The translations under genes were made by a program, and so were the position numbers. A DNA stretch of 64,000 bases from Collinsella sp. (lineage in GTDB: Bacteria > Actinomycetota > Coriobacteriia > Coriobacteriales > Coriobacteriaceae), in NCBI GenBank assembly GCA_018373675.1, contig JAHAGQ010000004.1:60242-124241 (forward strand), in the 5' to 3' direction. Shown in pieces: positions 23,669 to 31,370 of this stretch; the stretch's first letter is position 1; the number at the start of each line of letters is the position of its first letter. Under the pieces are notes generated by a model that worked only from the letters and a program-made list of their open reading frames with translations, was not told the DNA's origin and did not search any database.

Positions 23669-24967
23669 TTACTTAGATGACAGCAATTCAAAGACTTCTG
23701 CTGCGTTTCGGTCATTGGCCCTGATTGCATGGGTGTAGAAATTAGCCGTTGTGCTTGCGGAGGCATGGCCCATTCGCGCCTGAACGGTCTTTAAATCGAC
23801 GTTGCTCGCCACGAGAGCGGTCGCGGCGGTGTGACGGAGGCCATGGGGAACAAGTCCTGAGTAACCAGTGCCGCGCGTATGAAGCTTGCCGTCTCGCATG
23901 AACTGCTTTGTCACATCGCTATAAGTCCCATAGCCGTTATCGACGCAGAAGTCCCTAAACCATCGAGAGTAGTTGTGCCCGCTTGGTCTGGTGACGCTTA
24001 TGCTGCGGAAACCGTCGGCATCCTTTCCAACGCTGAATGCGTGGACGATGGGGTCGGTATCCTTTTGTTCCAACCCGCGACGTCTGAATATGTCGCGCTG
24101 CATAGTCTTCCACTTGTCTAAATACTCGGCCAGAGCTTTGTCTATGGAGAGAATGCGCCTGCTCATCTCCGATTTCGGGGGCCTCAAGGTCTTGTCGCTG
24201 GTGTACTGCCGGACGATTCGGAGCTCCATGGCTTCGGGGTCGTAATCGAGCCAGCTGAGCCCTAAAGCCTCGCCCTTCCTTAGCCCAAGGTGAAATATAA
24301 GCATGGTGCAGACGGTCATGGGCCCCATCGGCTCGGAAAGCAAGCACTCAGTGAATCTTGGGAGCTCATCGGGAGGGAGAAAGTTTCGTGCTCGCAGGTC
24401 CGGTTTCGGCAGCTTTATGCCGATGCAAGGATTGCGGCCAATCAGTTCGTTCTCAAGGGCATCTTGCATGACCTGCTTAAGCTTGACGTGAATGCGACGA
24501 ATCTCGGCGTCGGTGAACCTTCCATTTGAACGGGCCTCAGCGTAGGCGCGTTTAACATCGTCGGGCCTCAGGTCGGCTAGGGGCACGTCTTCGAACAGTT
24601 CGCGTATGTGTCGCACGTCGTATCCCTCTCGCTCATATGAGAGAGGGGAGCCGAATGAGCTCTCTCGGAGCACGTGGAAGGATTCGGCATATGCCGCTAC
24701 GGTGCTCGGAGCATCCCTAGATGGTTCATAGCTCTCAAGTTCCTCGCGGTACTCGTTGAGAGCGTTTGCGACTTCGCTAGGCCAGTTCTTCGGGTTCTTG
24801 CTCTTGCAATGGATGGTCCTCTTGGGTGTTTTGAGATACTTAACTTTGCTGCCGTTCTTTCCGGAGTTCGGGTCTCTCCCAAGAGAGAAGTAAATCTTGA
24901 ATGAGCCGGGCTTTCCCTTGATGGGTTCAGATGTTCCCTTTGCGGTTGGTTTGATTCTGGTTTCCAA
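23669..24967 (-). CDS. Tyrosine integrase of element 1 (TTG start)
   Basis: A 432-residue site-specific recombinase that would integrate the element into tRNA-Arg. The N-terminal arm-binding domain is SFKIYFSLGRDPNSGKNG, and a core-binding SAM-like domain spans about 95-180. The catalytic domain has Arg in GLRKGEALGLSW, HGLRHTAATAL, GHAS, and the nucleophile Tyr in TTANFYTHA near the C-terminus. The start is TTG at 24967 with ggagg 6 bases upstream. A 20-base perfect inverted repeat lies just upstream. Its position next to the att copy at 25204 is the usual one. Confidence 0.93.
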   Translation of the reverse strand: METRIKPTAKGTSEPIKGKPGSFKIYFSLGRDPNSGKNGSKVKYLKTPKRTIHCKSKNPKNWPSEVANALNEYREELESYEPSRDAPSTVAAYAESFHVLRESSFGSPLSYEREGYDVRHIRELFEDVPLADLRPDDVKRAYAEARSNGRFTDAEIRRIHVKLKQVMQDALENELIGRNPCIGIKLPKPDLRARNFLPPDELPRFTECLLSEPMGPMTVCTMLIFHLGLRKGEALGLSWLDYDPEAMELRIVRQYTSDKTLRPPKSEMSRRILSIDKALAEYLDKWKTMQRDIFRRRGLEQKDTDPIVHAFSVGKDADGFRSISVTRPSGHNYSRWFRDFCVDNGYGTYSDVTKQFMRDGKLHTRGTGYSGLVPHGLRHTAATALVASNVDLKTVQARMGHASASTTANFYTHAIRANDRNAAEVFELLSSK

Positions 24968-24985
24968 AAGTGTCCTCCAAGGGGA

Positions 24986-25040
24986 TTACGTTAGGCTCGG
25001 GGCCGGGGCTTTGAGGGCCTCGGCCCCGAGCCTAACGTAA
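24986..25040. repeat. Perfect 20-base inverted repeat upstream of the integrase
   Basis: ttacgttaggctcggggccg (24986-25005) and its exact reverse complement (25021-25040) flank a 15-base loop, 19 bases before the integrase start. It could be an operator, a terminator protecting the gene from outside transcription, or part of attP. Confidence 0.7.
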
Positions 25041-25042
25041 AC

Positions 25043-25096
25043 TTTTCACCCCTGCAAGCCGTAAACGCAACTGCTAGGGGTGAAAAAGAGGTGAAA
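25043..25096. repeat. gggtgaaa repeats, candidate integrase arm sites (right end of element 1)
   Basis: An inverted copy ttttcacccct (from 25044) and direct copies ggggtgaaaaagaggtgaaa (25077-25096) mirror the repeat at 14536-14555 near the left end. Confidence 0.5.
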
Positions 25097-25203
25097 TAGA
25101 ATTCTAATAAGAACCAGCAGAAACTCAAAAATAGCTAATCTACCTGCGAATATATAAAATAGGGCAAAATTGCATTTGCCCAGGTAAGTTAAATGACCAT
25201 GAC

Positions 25204-25249
25204 CTCCTAAAGCGGGTGTCGACGGTTCGAATCCGCCCGGGGGCACCAG
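25204..25249 (+). repeat. att repeat between elements 1 and 2
   Basis: Carries ctcctaaagcgggtgtcg and the remaining tRNA-Arg 3' end through ccgggggcaccag. It matches the copy at 38604-38649 throughout the T-arm. There is no 5' half here, so it is not a tRNA gene. Confidence 0.9.
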
Positions 25250-25378
25250 GAAAATCGCAGGCCAGGAGTTATTTTTGCTTCTGACCTGTTCTGGTTTTGG
25301 GGTTAAGAACCGCTTCCGTTTGTAAATCTGGTAAGTAAATATTATGACTTCCCGAGTTTTCCACTGAAAACAGGAAAT

Positions 25379-25544
25379 CACCATTTTGGGGATAAAAGTT
25401 TTCAACAGCTGTTAGTCGGTTCCATTTTGGTGATGCGCTTCCCTCTTTTGGGTAAAAAATATCACCATTTTGATGATTCGGCAGCTTTGAATTCTCTGAT
25501 AAAAAGCCTGTTCAGAAGCTTGTTTCATACCCATTTTGGTGAAA
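25379..25544. repeat. Four ccattttgg repeats near the left end of element 2
   Basis: ccatttt-g copies with flanking cac or gtg occur near 25380, 25422, 25466 and 25531, and an inverted ccaaaatgg occurs at 36063-36071. Spacing is 42, 44 and 65 bases. They could be integrase arm sites or replication iterons. The rest of 25250-25570 shows no gene. Confidence 0.5.
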
Positions 25545-25576
25545 CCAATATATAGAGAAATAGATTAGAAAGAAAT

Positions 25577-25597
25577 AGGGACGGCGATGCCGTCCCC
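25577..25597 (-). terminator. Terminator of the XRE gene
   Basis: gggacggc-gat-gccgtccc followed, on the minus strand, by tatttctttc. It lies about 95 bases after the XRE stop. Confidence 0.6.
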
Positions 25598-25691
25598 TTC
25601 GCTCGCAAAGCTCGCTGCGCGGCCACGTACCGTGTCCTTGCCGCCGGCTACGCCGTCGATTGATACGCTCACTGCGTTCGCTGATGATGGA

Positions 25692-25925
25692 CTAATCCTT
25701 TTTATCAGTGACACCAGTCATAAGTGCAGCAATTGATATGTTGAATCCATTGGCAATTTTAGAGAGGTTAGAAAGACTGACATTTCTTCGCCCGACCTCT
25801 ATCGAGGCGTAGTAAGACCTGTCCATGTCAATGCGGTTCGCAAATTGCTCTTGTGAGTAACCAGACTCTGATCTGAGTTCTTTGCAGCGTAGACCAAAGG
25901 ATTGTTGTAGCGGCGAGATATCCAT
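25692..25925 (-). CDS. XRE/Cro-CI family regulator
   Basis: A 77-residue helix-turn-helix protein: LRCKELRSESGYSQEQFANRIDMDRSYYASIE is the classical XRE fold with recognition helix, and NVSLSNLSKIANGF completes it. The ATG at 25925 gives the usual compact length; ATG at 25940 or TTG at 25961 would add 5 or 12 residues. A palindrome overlaps the first two of these starts. It diverges from the CAP-domain surface-protein gene and may control it or the element. Confidence 0.8.
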   Translation of the reverse strand: MDISPLQQSFGLRCKELRSESGYSQEQFANRIDMDRSYYASIEVGRRNVSLSNLSKIANGFNISIAALMTGVTDKKD

Positions 25926-25942
25926 GACAAAAAGAGTCATGG
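25921..25942. promoter_or_regulatory. Palindrome over the XRE start, likely autoregulatory operator
   Basis: tccatgac (25921-25928) and gtcatgga (25935-25942) are perfect inverted repeats with a 6-base spacer. Each arm holds one of the two candidate ATG starts of the minus-strand XRE gene. Confidence 0.5.
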
Positions 25943-26062
25943 ATTGTTGTATTTTTGCCAACGGACTATATACAAGAATCCCAGTTAAGGCGCATAATTA
26001 TCTCTATTGGAAAGCACTCTGATGCTCAGTCGGATAGGGCACGGAAAAGGAATGGAATAGCA

Positions 26063-29000
26063 ATGACTCAGGGAAAGCATTTCGCTGTCGGCGGCGATCA
26101 CTTCGCCGCACTGCCAAGCAAAAAGATGCACGCCCCGAAGGGGATCGCGCGTCTGACCGTCACCGCGGCGACCATGGCCGCCATGACCGGATCGAGCCTC
26201 ATCTCACCGTTCACGGCATTCGCCCAGACCGGTGACGGGGGCACGCAGCACCCCGCCGTGATGTCGCCGATCGCCGCCCACGCCGGCGCGGCATCCGGTA
26301 CCGGCGCGAAATCCGCCGCACAGACCATCGCGGACCTGCAGAAGGCAGTCGACGAGGCGAAGGCGAAGGAGGACGCCGCCAAGGCATCCTACGATGAGGC
26401 CGCCGGCCCCTACAACGAGGCGGCTTCCGCCCGCGACCAGGCCAAGGCATCCTACGATTCTGCAGTCAACGCCGGTACGGCAGCCGACCGAGCGGCAATG
26501 GACGAGTACGCCCGTCAGGTCGCGGAGGGCAAGGACGCCGCCGATGCCGCCGGCAAGGACCTCGAGCAGGCGAAGGCGGGTCTCGCAGACGCCAAGGCGG
26601 ATGCATCCGAGAAGGACGAAGCGTACCAGTCCGCCCTCAAGGCGGCCCAGGATGCCAAGGATGCCCTCGATAAAGCCAAGGCAGATACCGTAAGCGCCAC
26701 CCCGGAGGCAATCAGTGCCGCCGAGCAGGCCGTGCGTGACGCCCAAGCTGCCGTGGACAGGGCACAGGCCGAACTGGACAACGCCAACACGACGCTTGCC
26801 GATGCCCAGTCCAAGCTGGTTGCGGCCCAGTCTGCAAAGGATTCCGCCGATGCCGTCCTCGCCGCAGCCCAGCAGAACAAGGACGCGGCGGATGCGAAGG
26901 CCGCAGCCGCCAGCGCCGCCTACGAGAAGGCGAAAGCCGACCTCGCCGCAGCGGAGGCAGGCGCCAGCGGTTCGGAGTACGATGCGGCAAAACAGAAGGT
27001 CGCGGACGCGGAGGCAGCCCTCGCCGCCGCACAAGCGGCACAGTCCCAGTGCGAGTCCGAGCTCGAGCAGGCACAGTCCGCTGCGGCAACGGCACAGGCC
27101 GACCTGAATGATGCCCAGGCGTCCCTCTCCGTAAAGCAGCAGGCCGCGGCCGATGCCGAATCCGGCGTGAACGCCGCCCAGTCCGCTCTCGATGCCGCGA
27201 ACGCCGGCCTCGATGCGGCCAAGCAGGCGAATGCCGACGCCGTCGCCAAGCTGGATGCCGCGAAGCAGGCTGTCAAGGACGCCGAGTCCGCCAAGGCAGC
27301 CGCCGACGTAGAGCTCGCGAACGCCAAGGCCGCAAAGGATACCGCAGACGCCGCCGTGACCGCCGCGCAGCAGAAGGTCGACGAGGTCCAGGCGAAACTC
27401 GATACCGCCGACGCGCAGCTCAAGCAGGGAGCCATCGGCTTCTTCCGTGCCATGGGTGCCGAAGATGCAGCCAACATCATCCTGAACGCCAAATATGCCG
27501 GAAAGACCGAAGTCGGCAACTCCAAGGACGCCACGTCCCTTGATAACATGCTCAATGCGATCAGGTGGATGAAGTCCGTCAACGACTACCGCAAGTCGGT
27601 CGGCCTGTCCGAGCTCCATGTCACCTACAAGCTCATCGCCGGTGCAATCGCAGATGCCAACTACAGCGACACCGTGCTCGATCATGCCCGTCAATATGAT
27701 TTTGCCGAAAACCTGGCATGGAATTACGGAATCGATCCGAGTGGGCAGTGGATCGAGCAGGAGAAGGGCTTTTTCGACAAGGCAACGGAGGCCCTTTATG
27801 GAGTCACCGGTCTTGTCGGCAAGGATGCCTATGATTTCTATGCAAAGAACGGCGTCGCAATCAACCATTGGATTGCAGACAACTGCCGCTGGGAGAACGG
27901 CAGCAGCGGCACCGTCGGCCATTACATGAACATCATCAATCCCGAACTCGCCGTTATGGGAATGGCAACCTGCACCAAGGGCACCATGTCCGGGCTTCAG
28001 ACGCAGTGCTACACCGCAGAGATCTCCGGCTGGTCCGGCTCCGGTTGGAACATGAACCCCATGTCCGTCGACGAGTATGAGCAGAAGCTGACCTCCTATA
28101 TCAACGGCCTCAAGAACGCCAAGAGCGCACTCGACGCAGCCAAGGCCGATCTCGCATCCAAGCAGCAGGCGGCCACCGACGCCGCCACAACCGTCCAGCA
28201 GAAGCAGGACGCAGCGGATTCCGCACGGGCAGGTGTCGATGCCGCGAAGCAGGACGTCACCGATGCCCAGCGTGCCGTCGATGCCGCAAAGGCTGATCTC
28301 GCATCCAAGCAGCAGGGCGTCACCGATGCCCAGACCGAGCTTAATGCGGCGAAATCGGACCTCGATGCCGCCAACGCGGCAGTCGATACGGCAAAGTCGA
28401 CCGTCCAGCAGAAGCAGGTCGCCTTTGATGCCGCCAATGCGGTCGTAACGGCCGCACAGACCAAGCTGAATTCCGCCAAGGCGGACACCGAGGCCAAGCA
28501 GCAGGACGTCATGGATGCGAACGCCGATCTCGCGAAGTTCTTCCAGGACGTCGCCGACGCCAAGAAGGCGCTCGATACCGCAAAGAGCGTCCACGACGCG
28601 GCGGCAGCCGAGCAGACCGAGAAGGCAACCGTCCTCGCCGTCGCTAAGCAAAAGGCGGACGGCGTCGCACGCGCCCTCGCGGATGCCCAGCGTGCCGTCG
28701 ATGCCGCAAAGGCCGACACCGGCGTTGCCGCCGACAAGCTCACCGGCTCCCAGTCCGATCTCGATGACGCACAGTCGAACCTCGACATCCTCACCGGCCT
28801 TGCCGCGAAGCTCGCAGAGGCACAGCAGCGCGAGCAGGATGCGGCAAAGGCCGTCAATGACACCAAGGCCGCCCTCGATGCCGCGAAGGCGGATACCATC
28901 GCCGCCGAGTCCCTGGTCTCCGCCGCCGAGCAGGCGAAGGCACAGGCAGACGCCAAGCTGTCGAAGCTGAACTCCATCGATGCCGACACGGCGATCGCTT

Positions 29001-29419
29001 CCGGCCATGATGTGAACGCGGATGACGCCCTCAACGCGCTTTTCGCCGCAGCAGTCGAGGCACGTGCCAAGGTCGCGCCCGCCAAGGCCATCCTGGACGA
29101 GAAGCAGGCCGCGGTGGACGGGCTCCAGGCCGGCTACGATGCGGCACTCGCCGCCTACGAGTTGGCGAAGTCCGACCGCATCGCGGCGGAGCAGAAGCTT
29201 TCCGATGAGATCGCACGACAGGAGGCAGAGGAGGTCGCAAAGCAGCAGGCGGCATACGCCCCGAAGCACCTCGCCGGCACGGAGACCGCCCAGACCGGCA
29301 GTCTCGCCCAGACCGGTGACCGCGCGGGACTCATCGGCGAGACGTTCGTCATCGGCGGTACCGTCCTCGTGGCAGCCGGCGTCTTCCTCGATCAAAAGAA
29401 GCGCCGCGAGCAGATGTAA
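26063..29419 (+). CDS. Wall-anchored CAP-domain surface protein with two long coiled coils
   Basis: Encodes 1118 residues from the ATG at 26063 (aaagga upstream). The N-terminus is a signal peptide (basic, then LTVTAATMAAMTGSSLISPFTAFAQ). Residues about 95-465 are Ala/Lys/Asp/Gln heptad repeats. A CAP/SCP (PR-1-like) domain spans about 480-665, with the signature stretches ARQYDFAENLAW and VGHYMNIINPELAVMG. A second coiled coil runs about 675-1075. The C-terminus has LAQTGD near 1081, a hydrophobic segment and KKRREQM, i.e. a sorting signal of LAxTG form. It looks like a rod presenting a CAP domain away from the cell; adhesion or host interaction is inferred. It is cargo of element 2, and a terminator follows. 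Confidence 0.85.
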   Translation: MTQGKHFAVGGDHFAALPSKKMHAPKGIARLTVTAATMAAMTGSSLISPFTAFAQTGDGGTQHPAVMSPIAAHAGAASGTGAKSAAQTIADLQKAVDEAKAKEDAAKASYDEAAGPYNEAASARDQAKASYDSAVNAGTAADRAAMDEYARQVAEGKDAADAAGKDLEQAKAGLADAKADASEKDEAYQSALKAAQDAKDALDKAKADTVSATPEAISAAEQAVRDAQAAVDRAQAELDNANTTLADAQSKLVAAQSAKDSADAVLAAAQQNKDAADAKAAAASAAYEKAKADLAAAEAGASGSEYDAAKQKVADAEAALAAAQAAQSQCESELEQAQSAAATAQADLNDAQASLSVKQQAAADAESGVNAAQSALDAANAGLDAAKQANADAVAKLDAAKQAVKDAESAKAAADVELANAKAAKDTADAAVTAAQQKVDEVQAKLDTADAQLKQGAIGFFRAMGAEDAANIILNAKYAGKTEVGNSKDATSLDNMLNAIRWMKSVNDYRKSVGLSELHVTYKLIAGAIADANYSDTVLDHARQYDFAENLAWNYGIDPSGQWIEQEKGFFDKATEALYGVTGLVGKDAYDFYAKNGVAINHWIADNCRWENGSSGTVGHYMNIINPELAVMGMATCTKGTMSGLQTQCYTAEISGWSGSGWNMNPMSVDEYEQKLTSYINGLKNAKSALDAAKADLASKQQAATDAATTVQQKQDAADSARAGVDAAKQDVTDAQRAVDAAKADLASKQQGVTDAQTELNAAKSDLDAANAAVDTAKSTVQQKQVAFDAANAVVTAAQTKLNSAKADTEAKQQDVMDANADLAKFFQDVADAKKALDTAKSVHDAAAAEQTEKATVLAVAKQKADGVARALADAQRAVDAAKADTGVAADKLTGSQSDLDDAQSNLDILTGLAAKLAEAQQREQDAAKAVNDTKAALDAAKADTIAAESLVSAAEQAKAQADAKLSKLNSIDADTAIASGHDVNADDALNALFAAAVEARAKVAPAKAILDEKQAAVDGLQAGYDAALAAYELAKSDRIAAEQKLSDEIARQEAEEVAKQQAAYAPKHLAGTETAQTGSLAQTGDRAGLIGETFVIGGTVLVAAGVFLDQKKRREQM

Positions 29420-29426
29420 AAGCGAG

Positions 29427-29466
29427 CCGGGCGTTGGATATCGGCTAGTGTCCAACGCCCGGTTTC
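29427..29466 (+). terminator. Terminator after the surface protein gene
   Basis: ccgggcgttgga (29427-29438) pairs with tccaacgcccgg (29451-29462) and is followed by tttc. Confidence 0.75.
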
Positions 29467-29484
29467 ATGGACAGGGAGATCGGT

Positions 29485-30138
29485 GTGAGAACAAAGGCTA
29501 TTATCGTTGCGCTTCTGGTGTGCCTTTCGGCACCTCAACTTGGATGTGCCAGCGTTGCAATGCAAGGAAGCGGCTCTACGGAAAGGGCCGTCACAGCGGT
29601 AAAGAATAAAGACAAAAAGAAGCCGAGCGAAGAAAAGGCGGCGCAAGCCTCTGGAACCAAGAACGAGGAGAAGAAAGAATCCGACGACAAGGACCAGAAG
29701 TCCGATGACTCCAAGAAGGAGGATAACAAGTCTTCCGATTCCTCGAAGTCGGACAACAAGGGCGATTCCTCCCAGTCCAAGCAGAATTCCGGCAATTCGC
29801 AGAGTTCCGGCAGCAACAATTCCTCTTCCAACGGCGGTAGCCAGAAGAAGTGGGTTGCCGAGCAGGGACACTGGGAGACAGATTACAGCCAGGTCTGGGT
29901 GCCGAATGTAGTGTATACGCGCCATCCTCGTTTCTGGGTCAACCATGGTGGTACTATGGTAGGGCCCTTCGATTCCGAAGATGCTGCCTATTCGTGGGTT
30001 CATAATGATATGGACAACGGCGGCATCGGAGGATCTGTCGTAAACGATTCGTATACCACATCTGAGGACCAGGGACATTATGAACAGCAGGCTACGGGAC
30101 AGCATTGGGTTGTCGACGTCGCCGGTCACTGGGAGTAA
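29485..30138 (+). CDS. Secreted Ser/Lys/Asp-rich protein with aromatic C-terminal repeats
   Basis: Encodes 217 residues from the GTG at 29485, chosen because gggag lies 6 bases upstream; an ATG at 29467 would add 6 residues and lies too near the terminator. A signal peptide (KAIIVALLVCLSAPQLGCA) precedes a Cys. The lipobox is non-standard (Gln at -3), so lipid anchoring is uncertain. Residues about 40-125 are low-complexity K/E/D/S/N. The C-terminal about 90 residues are rich in Trp, His and Tyr, with GHWE/GHYE repeated (EQGHWETDY, DQGHYEQQ, VAGHWE). Function unknown; surface or wall association is likely. Confidence 0.65.
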   Translation: MRTKAIIVALLVCLSAPQLGCASVAMQGSGSTERAVTAVKNKDKKKPSEEKAAQASGTKNEEKKESDDKDQKSDDSKKEDNKSSDSSKSDNKGDSSQSKQNSGNSQSSGSNNSSSNGGSQKKWVAEQGHWETDYSQVWVPNVVYTRHPRFWVNHGGTMVGPFDSEDAAYSWVHNDMDNGGIGGSVVNDSYTTSEDQGHYEQQATGQHWVVDVAGHWE

Positions 30139-30188
30139 TGTACATCGTTCCTCTCCTCTTACGTTCGGTGAATAAAAATTTATTTGCG

Positions 30189-30214
30189 GGCGGCCGGTTT
30201 CGGCCGCCTTTTTT
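30189..30214 (+). terminator. Strong terminator after the secreted protein gene
   Basis: ggcggccg-gttt-cggccgcc followed by tttttt. Confidence 0.9.
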
Positions 30215-30827
30215 AGACGACCAGTCTGGGAGCAAACGATGGGAAAGCAATCAAACGAGAGGCCGTTCCAAAAGAATCCGGCGGTGCCAGATGCTTCGGG
30301 CAAAACCTTCCGCAAATCGGTAAGGTCTTCCATCAACTTGCTCCAGCCCTCGCCCGGAGTCCGCTGCGCGGTGATGCAAATACTCGGCATCCCTCGCATT
30401 CGCATCACCGCTTCGCTCTCGCTACAGCGAATCTCTAACACTCAGTATCCTTCGCGTTAAAAATTCGCTTCCGCTCACGGTCTTCACGCAGTTACAACGC
30501 CGCGAGGCCTCTCGCTTGGAATGAGGCCTCTCATTCCACGTCTACACTGCGTTTCGCCCAATCACCGTTCCGGAGATTGCAAGATGACTGTGGGTGGCAT
30601 TTTTGTGGGCCCATTCGGACCCCAAAAATGCCACGCCACAGACCTTGCTTATCACCTGATACGGCGATAAGGTTGTTGCGAAGTTGAAACTTCGCGATGA
30701 AGAATCGCGGAGACGATTCTTCATTTTTGGAACGACGCCGGCCGTTCCTCATCAAGGAAAGCGAATCGCATAGCAGGTTTTGATCGGAGGCCTCTCCGAT
30801 TGCTGATTTGTTTTCCGAGGAGAAATC
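30215..30827. other. Non-coding region with several hairpins, candidate oriT of element 2
   Basis: The region lies directly upstream of the MobC/relaxase pair. Hairpins: tggcatttttg... with ...caaaaatgcca (about 30595-30633), cgaagttgaaacttcg (about 30679-30695), and atgaagaatcg (30697-30707) with cgattcttcat (30714-30724) followed by tttt. A 73-codon frame from the ATG at 30239 (gggag upstream) is possible, but its product looks unlike a protein, so it is not called. Confidence 0.45.
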
Positions 30828-31370
30828 ATGAGTAGGCTCCGCCCGCACACCGTCAAGGCGTCTCTTTCAAATGACGAGAAGAAAGCCGTCGCTGCAATCG
30901 CAAAGCGACATGAGATGAGTGAGGCGGAACTCATCCGCTTCGCTTTGTGCAATGCCGACGATCTCGATATCGATTTTGGTTTTTCGGAAATCGCTGACCA
31001 GAAATTCCGAACCGATGACATTCACGTCCGGGTCTCACCGGAAGAAAAAATGAAAATTGAAAGCAATGCTGATTCCCTCGATATGACTGTCAGTGCGTAT
31101 GCACGTCGCGTACTGCTCAAAGGGAATGTCGAGAAAATCGATGTCGATCGGGCGTCGATCGACAAGATCTATCACGAACTTTTGAAGGAAGGAACAAACC
31201 TCAATCAGCTGATGTATTTTGTGAACGCCCAGGGGCTTCCCGCGTACAACGAGAAAGCTGTTTTCCGCACGCTCGAAAAGGTTTACCAAGTTGGGCGTAA
31301 GCTGGACCGTTTCATCGACGAGCTTGAGAAGCGATATTTCGTCGGCGGTGACCAAAATGACCGTCATTAA
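30828..31370 (+). CDS. MobC-like relaxosome protein of element 2
   Basis: A 180-residue protein with two ribbon-helix-helix-like segments: residues about 8-40 (KASLSNDEKKAVAAIAKRHEMSEAEL) and about 65-100 (IHVRVSPEEKMKIESNADSLDMTVSAYARR). The MobC-type C-terminus is LLKEGTNLNQLMYFVNAQG. It is longer than the element 1 protein because of the extra first domain. cgaggag precedes the ATG. It overlaps the relaxase gene by 14 bases. Confidence 0.82.
   Translation: MSRLRPHTVKASLSNDEKKAVAAIAKRHEMSEAELIRFALCNADDLDIDFGFSEIADQKFRTDDIHVRVSPEEKMKIESNADSLDMTVSAYARRVLLKGNVEKIDVDRASIDKIYHELLKEGTNLNQLMYFVNAQGLPAYNEKAVFRTLEKVYQVGRKLDRFIDELEKRYFVGGDQNDRH

Larger units (their letters stand above)
14463..25249. 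mobile_element. Integrative mobilisable element 1 in tRNA-Arg
   Basis: Bounded by the tRNA 3' end and the repeat at 25204-25249. Gene order, all on the minus strand from the right end: tyrosine integrase, unknown protein, Xis-like protein, DnaB-like ATPase, MobC-like protein, VirD4-type coupling protein, relaxase, then a long non-coding region and a BcgI-like R-M pair. No VirB4 ATPase, pilus or channel genes are present, so transfer would need a helper. Confidence 0.88.

Noticed and set aside
25046..25405. Minus-strand 119-codon frame containing PPGGFEPSTPA
   Set aside because: The peptide is the reverse-strand reading of the tRNA T-arm and CCA end (att copy). It is a known artefact and has no ribosome-binding site.
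26204..29455. Antisense frame of about 1080 codons across the surface-protein gene
   Set aside because: It follows from the repeated Ala/Asp/Lys codons on the other strand. The product is a Cys/Gly/Leu-rich repeat without protein-like features.
30239..30460. 73-codon frame in the candidate oriT of element 2
   Set aside because: It has a possible ribosome-binding site, but composition and the overlapping repeats argue against a real product; kept only as a note in the region entry.
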